From NCBI GenBank assembly GCA_900555835.1, contig USMK01000013.1:1-40923 (forward strand): a stretch of 40,923 bases of DNA, read 5' to 3'. The stretch comes from an uncultured Clostridium sp. Lineage in GTDB: Bacteria; Bacillota; Clostridia; TANB77; CAG-508. Of this stretch, positions 25,708 through 33,585 are shown one piece after another. Below the pieces are notes generated by a model. It saw only the letters and a list, made by a program, of their open reading frames with translations, was not told the origin of the DNA and did not search any database. The position numbers were made by a program, and so were the translations under genes. The stretch's first letter is position 1. Each line of letters opens with the position of its first letter.

Positions 25708-27207
25708 ATGTTATTTTCAGAAAAATTTGAAGTAGAAAAGAATGTAATAGAAAAATATGGAGCTATAGATATCTCATTAGTTTGTGATCTGCCTTTGTTT
25801 ATTGATCCAATGCTTATATTTAATAGTGAAAAGCCAGATTATAAAATACTTCATGAAAATATAATAAAGTATTTTCATTTTCTTGCTAAAAAATCTGAAC
25901 AAAAATTAGAAAAAGGAGATATAAAATTATGGTATACTTTTAATGAAGTATGTAATAATTGGTTTGGATATGCATTAGAGGGAAATAAAGGAAGTGCATT
26001 GGATATTGAATTTGGATATTTTTTGTACAAAAATATAAAATTTGTTTTACATACCAATCAAATATCTAGTGGAGAGCATGTAGAAAAAATAATGTTACTA
26101 TATGATGGTAGTGGACGAGATAAAATTAGTGATATGACGGTTAATTTAATAAAAGGATATCTTTGCGAATATACGCAAGAATTTGCTAAAAAATATTTAA
26201 AAGGAAAAGACTGCAGAAATTTTCCAGTTGATAGAGCAGAATTTAATTATTTAACAGAAAGTTTTATTACAAAAGAATATTATTTGCCATTTTTAATAAA
26301 TGAAAAAGGAGAAGAGGAATATATTTTATTAACTCCTTCAGATATTTTAAGAAAAAATGAACCATCAATAAATAGGGATAACTTTTTGAAAAATAACAGA
26401 AAAGTTAGAGAACATATTGAAAATGATGTCTTAAGAACACAGGTTAATAATTATATAGCTAAAGCAGTTGGAGAATATGAAAGAACACAGAGAGAAAATA
26501 AGAAGAAACCAAGTGAAAGAAAAATTAGGGCAATAGAAAAAGAATCTTTTTCAGAAATGGTAAAAGAACATCCAGAGATTTACGATTATTATGTAAAGAT
26601 GAAAGAAGAAGATAAAGAAAATATTAAAGAAGAATGTTTGTACGAAGTTAACACTCAATTAGAAAAATTTATAATAAATGCACAAGCATTAGTAAATAGA
26701 TTTAAAGAAGGTAATTATGAAGTAACAGAAAGCACTAGTGCATTTGAGGAAAGTAAAAATAGAATACAATATTTTAAACATATTATAGAAGATTGTGATG
26801 GATATAAGAATTTATATCATAATGGAGAGAGAATTTCAACTGAAAATGATTTACAAAGACTGTTTAAATTCGTATGGTACAAAACTTCATTTAAACCAGA
26901 CTTTGAAACTAACAATGGTAGAGGACCAGCTGATGTTGTTGTATCTAAAGGAATTGAAAATCAAAATGTAATCGAATTTAAGTTGGCTAGTAATTCAAGA
27001 TTACCACATATGTTTGAGCAAACCGAGATATACAAAAGGGCAAATAGTGCAGAAAAAAGTATAATTGCAATATTTTATTTTTCTGAAAAAGAACTAGATA
27101 AGGTAAACAAAATTATAAATGTAGCTGGATGCACCAATAAAATAGGTGAAGAGATAATACTTATAGATTGTAGAAATGACAATAAAGCATCTGCATCTAA
27201 AGCATAA
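25708..27207 (+). CDS. Unknown protein with C-terminal PD-(D/E)xK nuclease core
   Basis: A 499-residue protein. The N-terminus contains DISLVCDLPLFIDPMLIFNS, which I have seen in uncharacterised defence-island proteins but cannot name. The middle (about 240-345) is charged helix. The C-terminal part has GRGPADVVVSKG (D409) and NVIEFKLAS (E423, K425), a typical PD-(D/E)xK core, followed by a helix with a conserved-looking Q. It directly follows the XRE-Fic gene behind a GGGGG-type RBS, so Fic modification could control its nuclease; that is inference. A bidirectional terminator closes the operon. Confidence 0.65.
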   Translation: MLFSEKFEVEKNVIEKYGAIDISLVCDLPLFIDPMLIFNSEKPDYKILHENIIKYFHFLAKKSEQKLEKGDIKLWYTFNEVCNNWFGYALEGNKGSALDIEFGYFLYKNIKFVLHTNQISSGEHVEKIMLLYDGSGRDKISDMTVNLIKGYLCEYTQEFAKKYLKGKDCRNFPVDRAEFNYLTESFITKEYYLPFLINEKGEEEYILLTPSDILRKNEPSINRDNFLKNNRKVREHIENDVLRTQVNNYIAKAVGEYERTQRENKKKPSERKIRAIEKESFSEMVKEHPEIYDYYVKMKEEDKENIKEECLYEVNTQLEKFIINAQALVNRFKEGNYEVTESTSAFEESKNRIQYFKHIIEDCDGYKNLYHNGERISTENDLQRLFKFVWYKTSFKPDFETNNGRGPADVVVSKGIENQNVIEFKLASNSRLPHMFEQTEIYKRANSAEKSIIAIFYFSEKELDKVNKIINVAGCTNKIGEEIILIDCRNDNKASASKA

Positions 27208-27215
27208 ATTATATA

Positions 27216-27240
27216 GAAAAAGCCCAATAGGGCTTTTTTC
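27216..27240. terminator. Bidirectional terminator between convergent genes
   Basis: GAAAAAGCCC (27216-27225) pairs with GGGCTTTTTTC (27230-27240) around AATA. It has A and T runs on both sides and sits between the rightward nuclease gene and the leftward 97-residue gene. Confidence 0.9.
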
Positions 27241-27533
27241 TATTCTTCAAAACATCCCCCAATCAATTGCACTCCATCTACAAAACCATTTCTATAATAC
27301 TTCTCATTCCAATAAAAAATATAATCCATAAAATTCTCGTCTAATTTACTTAATTGTTTTTGTACATACTTTTTATTCTCCTTAGGAACATTCCTTAAAA
27401 TATTTGCAGAAATCTCATCAAAATAAACAAAATGCTTTCTATCTTCATCGCACGTTAGTGATGCTAAGTCATCCTCTCTAAACATTAGCCACTCTTTCAA
27501 AATATCCTCATTAACTTCTCTAAAATTATTCAT
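27240..27533 (-). CDS. Small hypothetical protein (97 aa)
   Basis: An acidic, mostly helical protein with no family I recognise. The C-terminal segment YWNEKYYRNGFVDGVQLIGG looks like an amphipathic helix found in several small Bacillota proteins. RBS GGAGG lies about 10 bases before the ATG, and a bidirectional terminator overlaps the stop codon, so it is probably a real gene. It is the last gene before the island's right-end repeat; whether it belongs to the island or the chromosome is unclear. Confidence 0.6.
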   Translation of the reverse strand: MNNFREVNEDILKEWLMFREDDLASLTCDEDRKHFVYFDEISANILRNVPKENKKYVQKQLSKLDENFMDYIFYWNEKYYRNGFVDGVQLIGGCFEE

Positions 27534-27633
27534 AAATAAAAACCTCCATAAAAATTAAAATTTTAATAGCAAAAAAATGTTTTTCAAAAATTCAACAAAT
27601 ACTAATTCTAGATACGAACACATGTACATTATG

Positions 27634-27654
27634 AATTGGGAAAAAATTGGGTAA
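27634..27654 (+). repeat. Right-end copy of the island repeat
   Basis: AATTGGG (27634-27640) and AAAAATTGGGTAA (27642-27654) match the tandem repeat at 8400-8421 in the same orientation. The similarity continues loosely on both sides (CATTATG before; AACC...CTCAAA...ATGCCC after). It is not identical enough to be a recombination core and fits better as an integrase arm site. Apart from this and the fMet-like fragment, 27534-28081 holds no gene I can support. Confidence 0.45.
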
Positions 27655-27770
27655 TAAACCCTCAAAAAATGCCCTAAAAATGCACAAATGTTCTTAAAAC
27701 CAAAATCAATAAATATACTGAAATACCAACAAAAACTCCAATTTTCACAAAGACTCAAAAAGCCTTGAGC

Positions 27771-27794
27771 CGTCGCTCATAACCCGAAGGTTAT
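27771..27794 (+). other. tRNA-fMet anticodon-arm-like fragment
   Basis: CGTCG (27771-27775) plus CTCATAACCCGAAGGT (27776-27791) match initiator tRNA-fMet from the anticodon stem to the variable loop, except that two G are missing from the anticodon stem. The flanks do not continue as tRNA. ATAACC-CGAA-GGTTAT also forms a 6-bp hairpin. Since the left end of the island also carries a tRNA-fMet piece, this may be a decayed attachment site. Confidence 0.4.
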
Positions 27795-28081
27795 CTATTT
27801 CCAACTGTTAAGTACAAAATAAAGACAAAATTTGCGAATGAATTTATGGACAATATAATAAAAAATTGGAAATGTTACATCTAGAATTTGATGTATAACA
27901 ACAAAAAATAAAAAAATATCTTCTAAAAATAATCAGAAATTGAAGAAAAATACCAAATAAATAAAAAAATATTCAATTCATAAAAATAAGCATAAATTCG
28001 TATATCATGCACACAGAAATGATTACAGCGACTTCACAATCAAAAAAACTAACAAATAAAAATGTAAAATTTAAGAAAAAT

Positions 28082-28110
28082 TTGACAAAATTAACCATAT
28101 ATGATATAAT
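28082..28110 (+). promoter_or_regulatory. Perfect consensus promoter of a short transcript
   Basis: TTGACA (28082-28087), 17 bases, TATAAT (28105-28110), an exact consensus promoter. It points right into 100 bases with no ORF. Confidence 0.85.
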
Positions 28111-28116
28111 AGAATC

Positions 28117-28218
28117 ATAGAAACAATTTTAGCAAACATAAATTTATACATCTGAATAATTATTATAATAATATGAAGAATTGAGGTCCGTCCACACTGT
28201 TCAGTGTGGATTTTTTTT
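28117..28218 (+). ncRNA. Candidate small RNA of about 100 nt
   Basis: It runs from the start predicted by the consensus promoter to a clear intrinsic terminator: TCCACACTG (28191-28199) and CAGTGTGGA (28202-28210) followed by eight T. The longest ATG frame inside is only a few codons (ATG AAG AAT TGA). The last 18 bases overlap, antisense, the end of the leftward XRE gene. It could regulate that gene, act in trans, or be a remnant leader. Confidence 0.6.
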
Positions 28219-28554
28219 GCCATTAATATTTTTTTTATTGTACCATTCTACATTCACAAGCAAATCAATAATGTGACTGATTTCCATTGTTTCTTTTGAG
28301 TGTAGTCCTGTTTTGTCAATGTTTTCATTTAATTGCTGTTTTAACTCCTCAATTTCCAAATTGTCATAAAACAAATCTTTTACTCCAACACCTAAGGCAT
28401 CAGCTATTTTTACCAAGCATTGGATTGTTGGGTTATTTTTTTTATTATTTTCTAAATCTCTTAAATATGATCTAGTAATTCCCGTTAATTTACTTAATTT
28501 ATATAAATTTATATTTTTTTTAGAACGAATATCTTTAATTACGAATATAACCAT
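28201..28554 (-). CDS. XRE-family transcriptional regulator
   Basis: A 117-residue protein with an N-terminal Cro/C1 HTH (about 8-66: NLYKLSKLTGITRSYLRDLE, NPTIQCLVKIADALGVGVKDLF) and a C-terminal helical tail (67-117) that probably dimerises. RBS AGGAG lies 7 bases before the ATG. It is transcribed toward the small RNA, whose terminator overlaps its 3' end. It could be a phage-type or stress repressor; its target is not visible, and nothing ties it to the GTTAAC boxes. Confidence 0.8.
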   Translation of the reverse strand: MVIFVIKDIRSKKNINLYKLSKLTGITRSYLRDLENNKKNNPTIQCLVKIADALGVGVKDLFYDNLEIEELKQQLNENIDKTGLHSKETMEISHIIDLLVNVEWYNKKNINGKKNPH

Positions 28555-28604
28555 AAAAAACTCCTAGCGTTATTTGTTAATATATTGTAACTTGTTTTAA
28601 AAAA

Positions 28605-28641
28605 ATTATCCATATGGCTCTCGCAGAGCCATATGGATAAT
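28605..28641. repeat. Near-perfect 17-bp inverted repeat
   Basis: TTATCCATATGGCTCT (28606-28621) and its exact reverse complement (28625-28640) flank CGC; one more A-T pair extends it to 17 bp. On the leftward strand seven T follow (A run 28599-28605), so it works as a strong terminator for leftward transcription. It lies between the XRE start and the 129-residue gene's promoter. Confidence 0.8.
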
Positions 28642-28739
28642 AACTATGAGTGGTTAAAAAAGAAAAATGATTACATATAACACAAATACACGAATAATAT
28701 TGTAACATATACTAAAACACAGAAGAAAAGTCAACATAA

Positions 28740-28768
28740 TTGCAAAATAATCCAATTTATGGTATAAT
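28740..28768 (+). promoter_or_regulatory. Promoter of the 129-residue gene
   Basis: TTGCAA (28740-28745), 17 bases, TATAAT (28763-28768), with an untranslated leader of about 40 bases ending in the RBS AGGAGG. Confidence 0.75.
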
Positions 28769-28814
28769 ATACATGTAGTTGTTTTTTAGTTAGTAACGAC
28801 AGGAGGAAAATTTT

Positions 28815-29204
28815 ATGACTACAAAGAAAATTGAAATCAGATTAGAAGAATTGGTTCCGGCATGGCAGGATTATCCAAAGCAAACTTTGCTTATCAAAAA
28901 GTTGCAAAAATTGCGTTTGCGGTTCTTGTACGAAAAGCAAGATTGCGATAAGTACAATTCTATTCCGATGCCCCTTGCAAGAGTGGCACTGATGGAGAGC
29001 TATAACAATTTGCTGAAATTGTATTATGCTCTCAAAAATGAAATTGTCTGGAACGGCAAATCAAGAGAAATTCTTTGCAAGGATCCTCTGGACATAAGCG
29101 AAGTCAATATAGAAAAGGCTGATATGGTTCTGGCTAGCGAAGAATATCTTATAGCTGTTTCTGCCGTTGGAAATCGATTCCAAATTGATTTCTGTGAAAA
29201 CTAA
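28815..29204 (+). CDS. Hypothetical protein (129 aa)
   Basis: I do not recognise this protein. It is helical, with a basic central part (KKLQKLRLRFLYEKQDCDKY) and no membrane segment, signal peptide or metal motif. Its own promoter, an ideal RBS (AGGAGG, 6 bases) and a terminator show it is expressed alone. The DNA is visibly less AT-rich than its neighbours, with more CTG, TGC and GCG codons, suggesting recent arrival from another genome. Confidence 0.65.
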   Translation: MTTKKIEIRLEELVPAWQDYPKQTLLIKKLQKLRLRFLYEKQDCDKYNSIPMPLARVALMESYNNLLKLYYALKNEIVWNGKSREILCKDPLDISEVNIEKADMVLASEEYLIAVSAVGNRFQIDFCEN

Positions 29205-29226
29205 TAAAATTATTAGATTACACAAA

Positions 29227-29254
29227 AAAAGGAGAGTTTTTTAGCTCTCCTTTT
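29227..29254. terminator. Bidirectional terminator
   Basis: AAAAGGAGAG (29227-29236) pairs with CTCTCCTTTT (29245-29254) around 8 bases. A and T runs allow it to serve the rightward 129-residue gene and the leftward small ORF, whose last codons lie inside it. Confidence 0.8.
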
Positions 29255-29357
29255 CTTCTTCTTTTTCCTTTTTTTCTTTTTCTAATTCCTTATCAATTTC
29301 GCTCATTAAATCTTGAAATTGAGGCGGATATTTATGTTGCAAATTGCTTTGAAGCAT
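29241..29357 (-). CDS. Small charged ORF (38 aa)
   Basis: MLQSNLQHKYPPQFQDLM starts a 38-residue peptide ending in an extreme Glu/Lys run. AAGGAAG lies 9 bases before the ATG. It is 20 bases downstream of another small ORF in the same direction and shares a promoter with it. Function unknown; the sequence is not low-complexity in its first half, and the RBS and terminator support it being translated. Confidence 0.5.
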   Translation of the reverse strand: MLQSNLQHKYPPQFQDLMSEIDKELEKEKKEKEEEKES

Positions 29358-29377
29358 TGTCAAAACTTCCTTTCAAA

Positions 29378-29521
29378 TTATTTTTTCTTTGTTTCTGGTA
29401 TAATTACCTTAGATTTTTTCTCCTTAGGCTTAGGTTTAATTGAATTTATGTGAGAAAGAACAGGAGACATTTCTATATTAGAACCATCGCCTTCAATTAT
29501 TTCCAATCTTTTATTTTCCAT
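29378..29521 (-). CDS. Small basic ORF (47 aa)
   Basis: A 47-residue peptide, MENKRLEIIEGDGSNIEMSP at the start and Lys-rich at the end (KPKPKEKKSKVIIPETKKK). A strong RBS (AGGAAGGGTG) precedes the ATG, and the promoter TTGACA-17-TATATT lies upstream on the same strand. It forms a two-gene leftward unit with the 38-residue ORF. No family is recognised; the basic tail could bind nucleic acid. Confidence 0.5.
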   Translation of the reverse strand: MENKRLEIIEGDGSNIEMSPVLSHINSIKPKPKEKKSKVIIPETKKK

Positions 29522-29560
29522 TTTAGCACACCCTTCCTAAAATCTAGCTTAACTAAATAT

Positions 29561-29619
29561 AATATAACACAAAAAAATATCAATGTCAAAGGTTTTGACC
29601 ATTGACATAATGGTCAAAA
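29561..29619. promoter_or_regulatory. Divergent promoter region with an 11-bp palindromic operator
   Basis: TTTTGACCATT (29593-29603) and AATGGTCAAAA (29609-29619) form a perfect inverted repeat around GACAT. The leftward promoter has its -35 (TTGACA, read at 29589-29584) directly beside it and a TATATT -10 17 bases on. A rightward TTGACA (29602-29607) that could serve scpB lies inside the repeat. One bound regulator would affect both directions. Confidence 0.6.
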
Positions 29620-29668
29620 AATGTAATAATATATGCTATAAAAGTATATCGGAAGAATAGGAGAAGCA

Positions 29669-30310
29669 ATGGATATAGAAGAGAAAAAAGCGATAATTGA
29701 AGCTATATTATTTGCCTCAGGTAAGGAAGTTGAAACAACAACATTGATGTCAGCCTTAGAGCTATCACATAAAGAAGTTGAAATTATACTAGGACAAATG
29801 AGATTAGAGTATAGTGAAAAAAATCACGGAATAGAGATAATAAAAGTAAATAACAGTTATCAAATGTGTACAAAAAAAGAATATTACGAATACATATACC
29901 CAATATTTGATAATCGAGCAAAACCGAATTTGTCGTCAGCGGCAATGGAAACCTTGTCTATTATTGCATATAACCCAAAGATAACAAGAGTCGAAATAGA
30001 CAATATTAGAGGAGTAAGCACAGACGGAGTTTTATATAAATTGATGGAATACAATTTAATAGAAGAAGCCGGCAAACTAGATGCACCAGGACGACCGACT
30101 ATGTACAGAGTTACAAATGAGTTTTTAAAAACATTTGGACTATCTTCATTAGACGAATTACCAGAATTGCCTAAAATAAAAGAAGATGTTCCAGAACAAT
30201 TAGAAATAGAAGAAATGCCTCCAAAAGAGGAAGTAGCAGAACAAGAACCTGTTATAACAGAACAAGAAACGGAAATCGAAAATAAAGAGGGAGAAGATAT
30301 AAATGAGTGA
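29669..30310 (+). CDS. scpB: Segregation and condensation protein B
   Basis: A 213-residue ScpB, the kleisin-associated subunit of the SMC-ScpAB condensin that compacts and separates chromosomes. Two winged helices are visible: about 1-75 (IIEAILFASGKEVETTTLM) and about 85-165 (LSSAAMETLSIIAYNPKITR, then GVLYKLMEYNLIEEAG-KLDAPGRP). The C-terminal 45 residues are a Glu/Pro-rich tail. RBS AGGAG lies 6 bases before the ATG. It overlaps proS by 8 bases, so the two are translationally coupled. No scpA is in the window. Confidence 0.95.
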   Translation: MDIEEKKAIIEAILFASGKEVETTTLMSALELSHKEVEIILGQMRLEYSEKNHGIEIIKVNNSYQMCTKKEYYEYIYPIFDNRAKPNLSSAAMETLSIIAYNPKITRVEIDNIRGVSTDGVLYKLMEYNLIEEAGKLDAPGRPTMYRVTNEFLKTFGLSSLDELPELPKIKEDVPEQLEIEEMPPKEEVAEQEPVITEQETEIENKEGEDINE

Positions 30311-31742
30311 AAATAAAGATTTTGTAAAAGAGATAACAAATATAGAAGAAAATTTTCCACAATGGTATACAGATATTGTACTTAAAGCTGAACTTGCTGA
30401 TTATACTGAAACTAAGGGATTTGTTGCAATCAGACCATATGGATATGCAATATGGGAAAATATTCAAAATTATATGGATAAAAGATTTAAAGAAACAGGT
30501 GTAAAAAACCTATCAATGCCTGTTTTAATTCCAGAAAGCTTATTAAATAAGGAAAAAGACCATGTAGAAGGGTTTGCCCCAGAAGTTGCATGGGTTACAG
30601 AAGCCGGTGGAGAAGAATTAGAAGAAAGGCTATGTGTAAGACCAACGTCTGAAACAATATTCTGCTCATTATTTTCTAAATGGCTAAGTTCATGGAGAGA
30701 TTTACCAATGGTAACAAACCAATGGTGTAGTGTTTTAAGATGGGAAAAAGAAACAAGACCATTCTTACGTTCAAGAGAATTTTTATGGCAAGAAGGACAC
30801 ACAATTCACGAAACAGCCGAAGAAGCAAAAGCTAGAACAATGCAAATGCTAGATATATATCAAGAAGTAATTGAAGATTTACTTGCAATTCCAGTATTAA
30901 AAGGACAAAAAACAGAAAAAGAAAAATTCTCAGGAGCAGAAGCAACTTATACAGTAGAATCTTTAATGCATGATGGAAGGGCGCTTCAAACAGGAACTTC
31001 TCACTATTTTGGACAAAATTTCACAAAGCCTTTTGATATAAAATTCCAAAATAAGGAAGGAAAAGAAGAATATGCGTATCAAACATCTTGGGGAGTAAGC
31101 ACAAGAGTTATAGGAGCTGTTATAATGGCGCATGGAGATAACAGAGGATTAAAATTACCACCAAAAGTTGCACCAATTCAAGTTGTAATTGTTCCAGTTG
31201 CAATGCATAAAGAAGGCGTTTTAGAAAAAGCTGATGAACTATATCAAGAGTTAAAAGCTAAATTTAGAGTAGAGCTAGATGATAGAGACAATTACACACC
31301 AGGATTCAAATTCAATTATTGGGAAATGAAAGGAGTACCTGTAAGAATTGAAATTGGACCAAGAGATATTGAAAATGGTGTAGCTATATTAGCTAGAAGA
31401 GATACATTAGAAAAAGAAACAGTCAAATTAGAAGAATTGTCACAAAGAATAGAAGAATTACTAGAAAATATACAAAAAAATATGTATGAAGAATGTCTAA
31501 AATTAAGAGAAAAACGAACAACAACAGCATATTCACTAGAAGAAATAAAAGAAAACCTAGATAAAAATCAAGGATATGTAAAAACAATGTGGTGTGGAGA
31601 TGTAGAATGCGAAAATAAAGTAAAAGAGAAAACCGGTGCTCATTCAAGATGTATGCCATTTAAGCAAGAGCATTTAGACGACAAATGTGCAATATGCGGA
31701 AAAGAAGCAAAACATATGGTAGTATGGGGACGTCAATACTAG
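30303..31742 (+). CDS. proS: Prolyl-tRNA synthetase, archaeal/eukaryotic type
   Basis: A 479-residue class II synthetase that charges tRNA-Pro. Class II motif 2 region LRWEKETRPFLRSREFLWQEGHT is clear, with GTSHYFGQNF and WGVSTRVIGAVIMAHGD further on. It lacks the long editing insertion of the bacterial type, and its C-terminal domain carries a four-Cys zinc site (WCGDVEC, then CAICG) and ends in Tyr, all marks of the archaeal/eukaryotic form found in some Clostridia and Mollicutes. It overlaps scpB by 8 bases, and aspS follows 16 bases after the stop. Confidence 0.95.
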   Translation: MSENKDFVKEITNIEENFPQWYTDIVLKAELADYTETKGFVAIRPYGYAIWENIQNYMDKRFKETGVKNLSMPVLIPESLLNKEKDHVEGFAPEVAWVTEAGGEELEERLCVRPTSETIFCSLFSKWLSSWRDLPMVTNQWCSVLRWEKETRPFLRSREFLWQEGHTIHETAEEAKARTMQMLDIYQEVIEDLLAIPVLKGQKTEKEKFSGAEATYTVESLMHDGRALQTGTSHYFGQNFTKPFDIKFQNKEGKEEYAYQTSWGVSTRVIGAVIMAHGDNRGLKLPPKVAPIQVVIVPVAMHKEGVLEKADELYQELKAKFRVELDDRDNYTPGFKFNYWEMKGVPVRIEIGPRDIENGVAILARRDTLEKETVKLEELSQRIEELLENIQKNMYEECLKLREKRTTTAYSLEEIKENLDKNQGYVKTMWCGDVECENKVKEKTGAHSRCMPFKQEHLDDKCAICGKEAKHMVVWGRQY

Positions 31743-31758
31743 AAAGGAAAGCAAAAAA

Positions 31759-33507
31759 ATGAATGAATATAGAACACATAATTGTGGAGAATTAACAATA
31801 AAAAATGTTGGAGAAGAAGTAAGGCTTGCCGGATGGGTAGCCAAAATAAGAGATTTAGGAAAAATGCAATTTATAGATTTAAGAGACGAAAACGGAATTA
31901 CACAAATTGTTATATCTGATGTTGAAATAGCGCAAATAAAAGATGTAACAACAGAATCTGCAATAACAGTTAGTGGAACAGTTGTGGAAAGAGCGAATAA
32001 AAATCCTAAAATTCCGACAGGAGAAATTGAAATAGAAGCAAAATCACTAAAAGTTGTAGGAAAATGCAAAAATGTATTGCCATTTGAAATAAATAGCGAC
32101 AAAAATGAAACAAGAGAAGACCTAAGACTTGAATATAGATTTTTGGATTTAAGAAATGAAAAATTGCACAATAACATATTAAAAAGAGCAAAAATATTAC
32201 AAACAATACGTGAAGAAATGCAAAAACTGGATTTTACAGAAATTCAAACACCAATACTTGCAAATTCATCACCAGAAGGAGCAAGAGATTTCTTAGTGCC
32301 AAGCAGATTACATCCAGGGGAATTTTATGCTTTACCACAAGCTCCTCAACAATTTAAACAATTGCTAATGGTTTCAGGTTTTACAAGATATTACCAAATA
32401 GCACCATGTTTTAGAGACGAAGACCCAAGAGCAGATAGATCACCAGGGGAATTCTATCAATTAGACTTAGAAATGAGTTTCGCCACACAAGAGGACGTAT
32501 TTGCTGTATTAGAACAAGTTGTTCCAAATGTATTTAAAGCGCACACAACATGGAAAATTGATAGTACACCGTTTGTAAGAATACCATACAAAGAAGCAAT
32601 GGAAAAATATGGTTCAGATAAGCCAGATTTAAGAAATCCATTGATTATAAATGATGTTACAGAAGCATTCAAAAATTCAGATTTCAATGCTTTTAAAGAA
32701 AAAGATATAAAAGCAATAGTAGTTCCAAATGGAGCAAATGAACCAAGAAAATTCTTCGACAGTATGGGAGAGTATGCCGTAGAAGAACTAGGAGCAAAAG
32801 GCTTAGCTTGGGTAAAAATAGATGACAAAATGCAGGTTTCAGGTGGAATTGCTAAATTTATAACAGATGAAATAAAAGAAAATTTACAAAAAGTAACCAA
32901 TTTTGCTCCAAATTCTGCAATATTCTTTATTGCAGACAATGGTGAAAAAACACAAAAAATAGCTGGTGGAGTAAGAATTGAATTAGGAAAAAGATTAGAT
33001 TTATTAGAAAAAGAGTGTTACAAATTCTGCTGGATAGTAGATTTTCCAATGTATGAATTATCAGATGAAGGCACAATTGATTTCTGTCATAATCCATTCT
33101 CAATGCCACAAGGTGGAATGGATGCATTAGAAAATGAAGAACCATTAAGCATAAATGCGTATCAATATGATTTAGTATGCAATGGTTACGAAATTGCATC
33201 AGGAGCTGTAAGAAATCATGATCCAGAAATAATGGTTAAAGCATTTGAAATTGCTGGATATCAAAAAGAAGATGTAGAAAATAGATTTGGAGCGCTATTT
33301 AATGCGTTTATGTATGGAGCTCCACCACATGCTGGTGCTGCACCTGGAATCGATAGAATGGTTATGCTTTTAGAGCAAGAAGATAATATAAGGAATGTTA
33401 TTGCTTTTCCTAAGAATAAAAAGGCAAGAGATTTGCTTATGAGAGCACCTTCAAGTGTAACTGAAAAGCAACTAAAAGATGTTCATATTAAGTTGGATTT
33501 GGAATGA
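31759..33507 (+). CDS. aspS: Aspartyl-tRNA synthetase
   Basis: A 582-residue class II synthetase. The N-terminal OB domain binds the anticodon (LAGWVAKIRDLGKMQFIDLRD). Catalytic motifs follow: FRDEDPRADR (motif 2), the bacterial GAD insertion in the middle and GAPPHAGAAPGIDRMVM (motif 3). The text after motif 2 is SPGEFYQLDLEMSF rather than the commoner QPEFTQID, as in some alphaproteobacterial-type enzymes. Whether it also charges tRNA-Asn cannot be told here. It is the third gene of the scpB-proS-aspS run. Confidence 0.95.
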   Translation: MNEYRTHNCGELTIKNVGEEVRLAGWVAKIRDLGKMQFIDLRDENGITQIVISDVEIAQIKDVTTESAITVSGTVVERANKNPKIPTGEIEIEAKSLKVVGKCKNVLPFEINSDKNETREDLRLEYRFLDLRNEKLHNNILKRAKILQTIREEMQKLDFTEIQTPILANSSPEGARDFLVPSRLHPGEFYALPQAPQQFKQLLMVSGFTRYYQIAPCFRDEDPRADRSPGEFYQLDLEMSFATQEDVFAVLEQVVPNVFKAHTTWKIDSTPFVRIPYKEAMEKYGSDKPDLRNPLIINDVTEAFKNSDFNAFKEKDIKAIVVPNGANEPRKFFDSMGEYAVEELGAKGLAWVKIDDKMQVSGGIAKFITDEIKENLQKVTNFAPNSAIFFIADNGEKTQKIAGGVRIELGKRLDLLEKECYKFCWIVDFPMYELSDEGTIDFCHNPFSMPQGGMDALENEEPLSINAYQYDLVCNGYEIASGAVRNHDPEIMVKAFEIAGYQKEDVENRFGALFNAFMYGAPPHAGAAPGIDRMVMLLEQEDNIRNVIAFPKNKKARDLLMRAPSSVTEKQLKDVHIKLDLE

Positions 33508-33585
33508 AATAAATTTTATATTATACCTCCTTTTTCAACTACTCTAAAAGTTTGAATATTGTAAAAAAGAATAGAAGGAGATAAA

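Noticed and set aside
8400..27654. The AAATTGGGTAA repeats as the recombination core (attL/attR)
   Set aside because: The two copies share only a 13-base identical run and are otherwise diverged; a core should be identical over its length. Kept as possible arm sites.
27771..27794. A complete tRNA-Met gene
   Set aside because: No acceptor stem, D-arm or T-arm around the anticodon-like piece, and two bases missing in the anticodon stem.
28201..28554. The XRE protein as regulator of the GTTAAC boxes
   Set aside because: No GTTAAC near its own promoter and it lies beyond the island's right-end repeat; no support.
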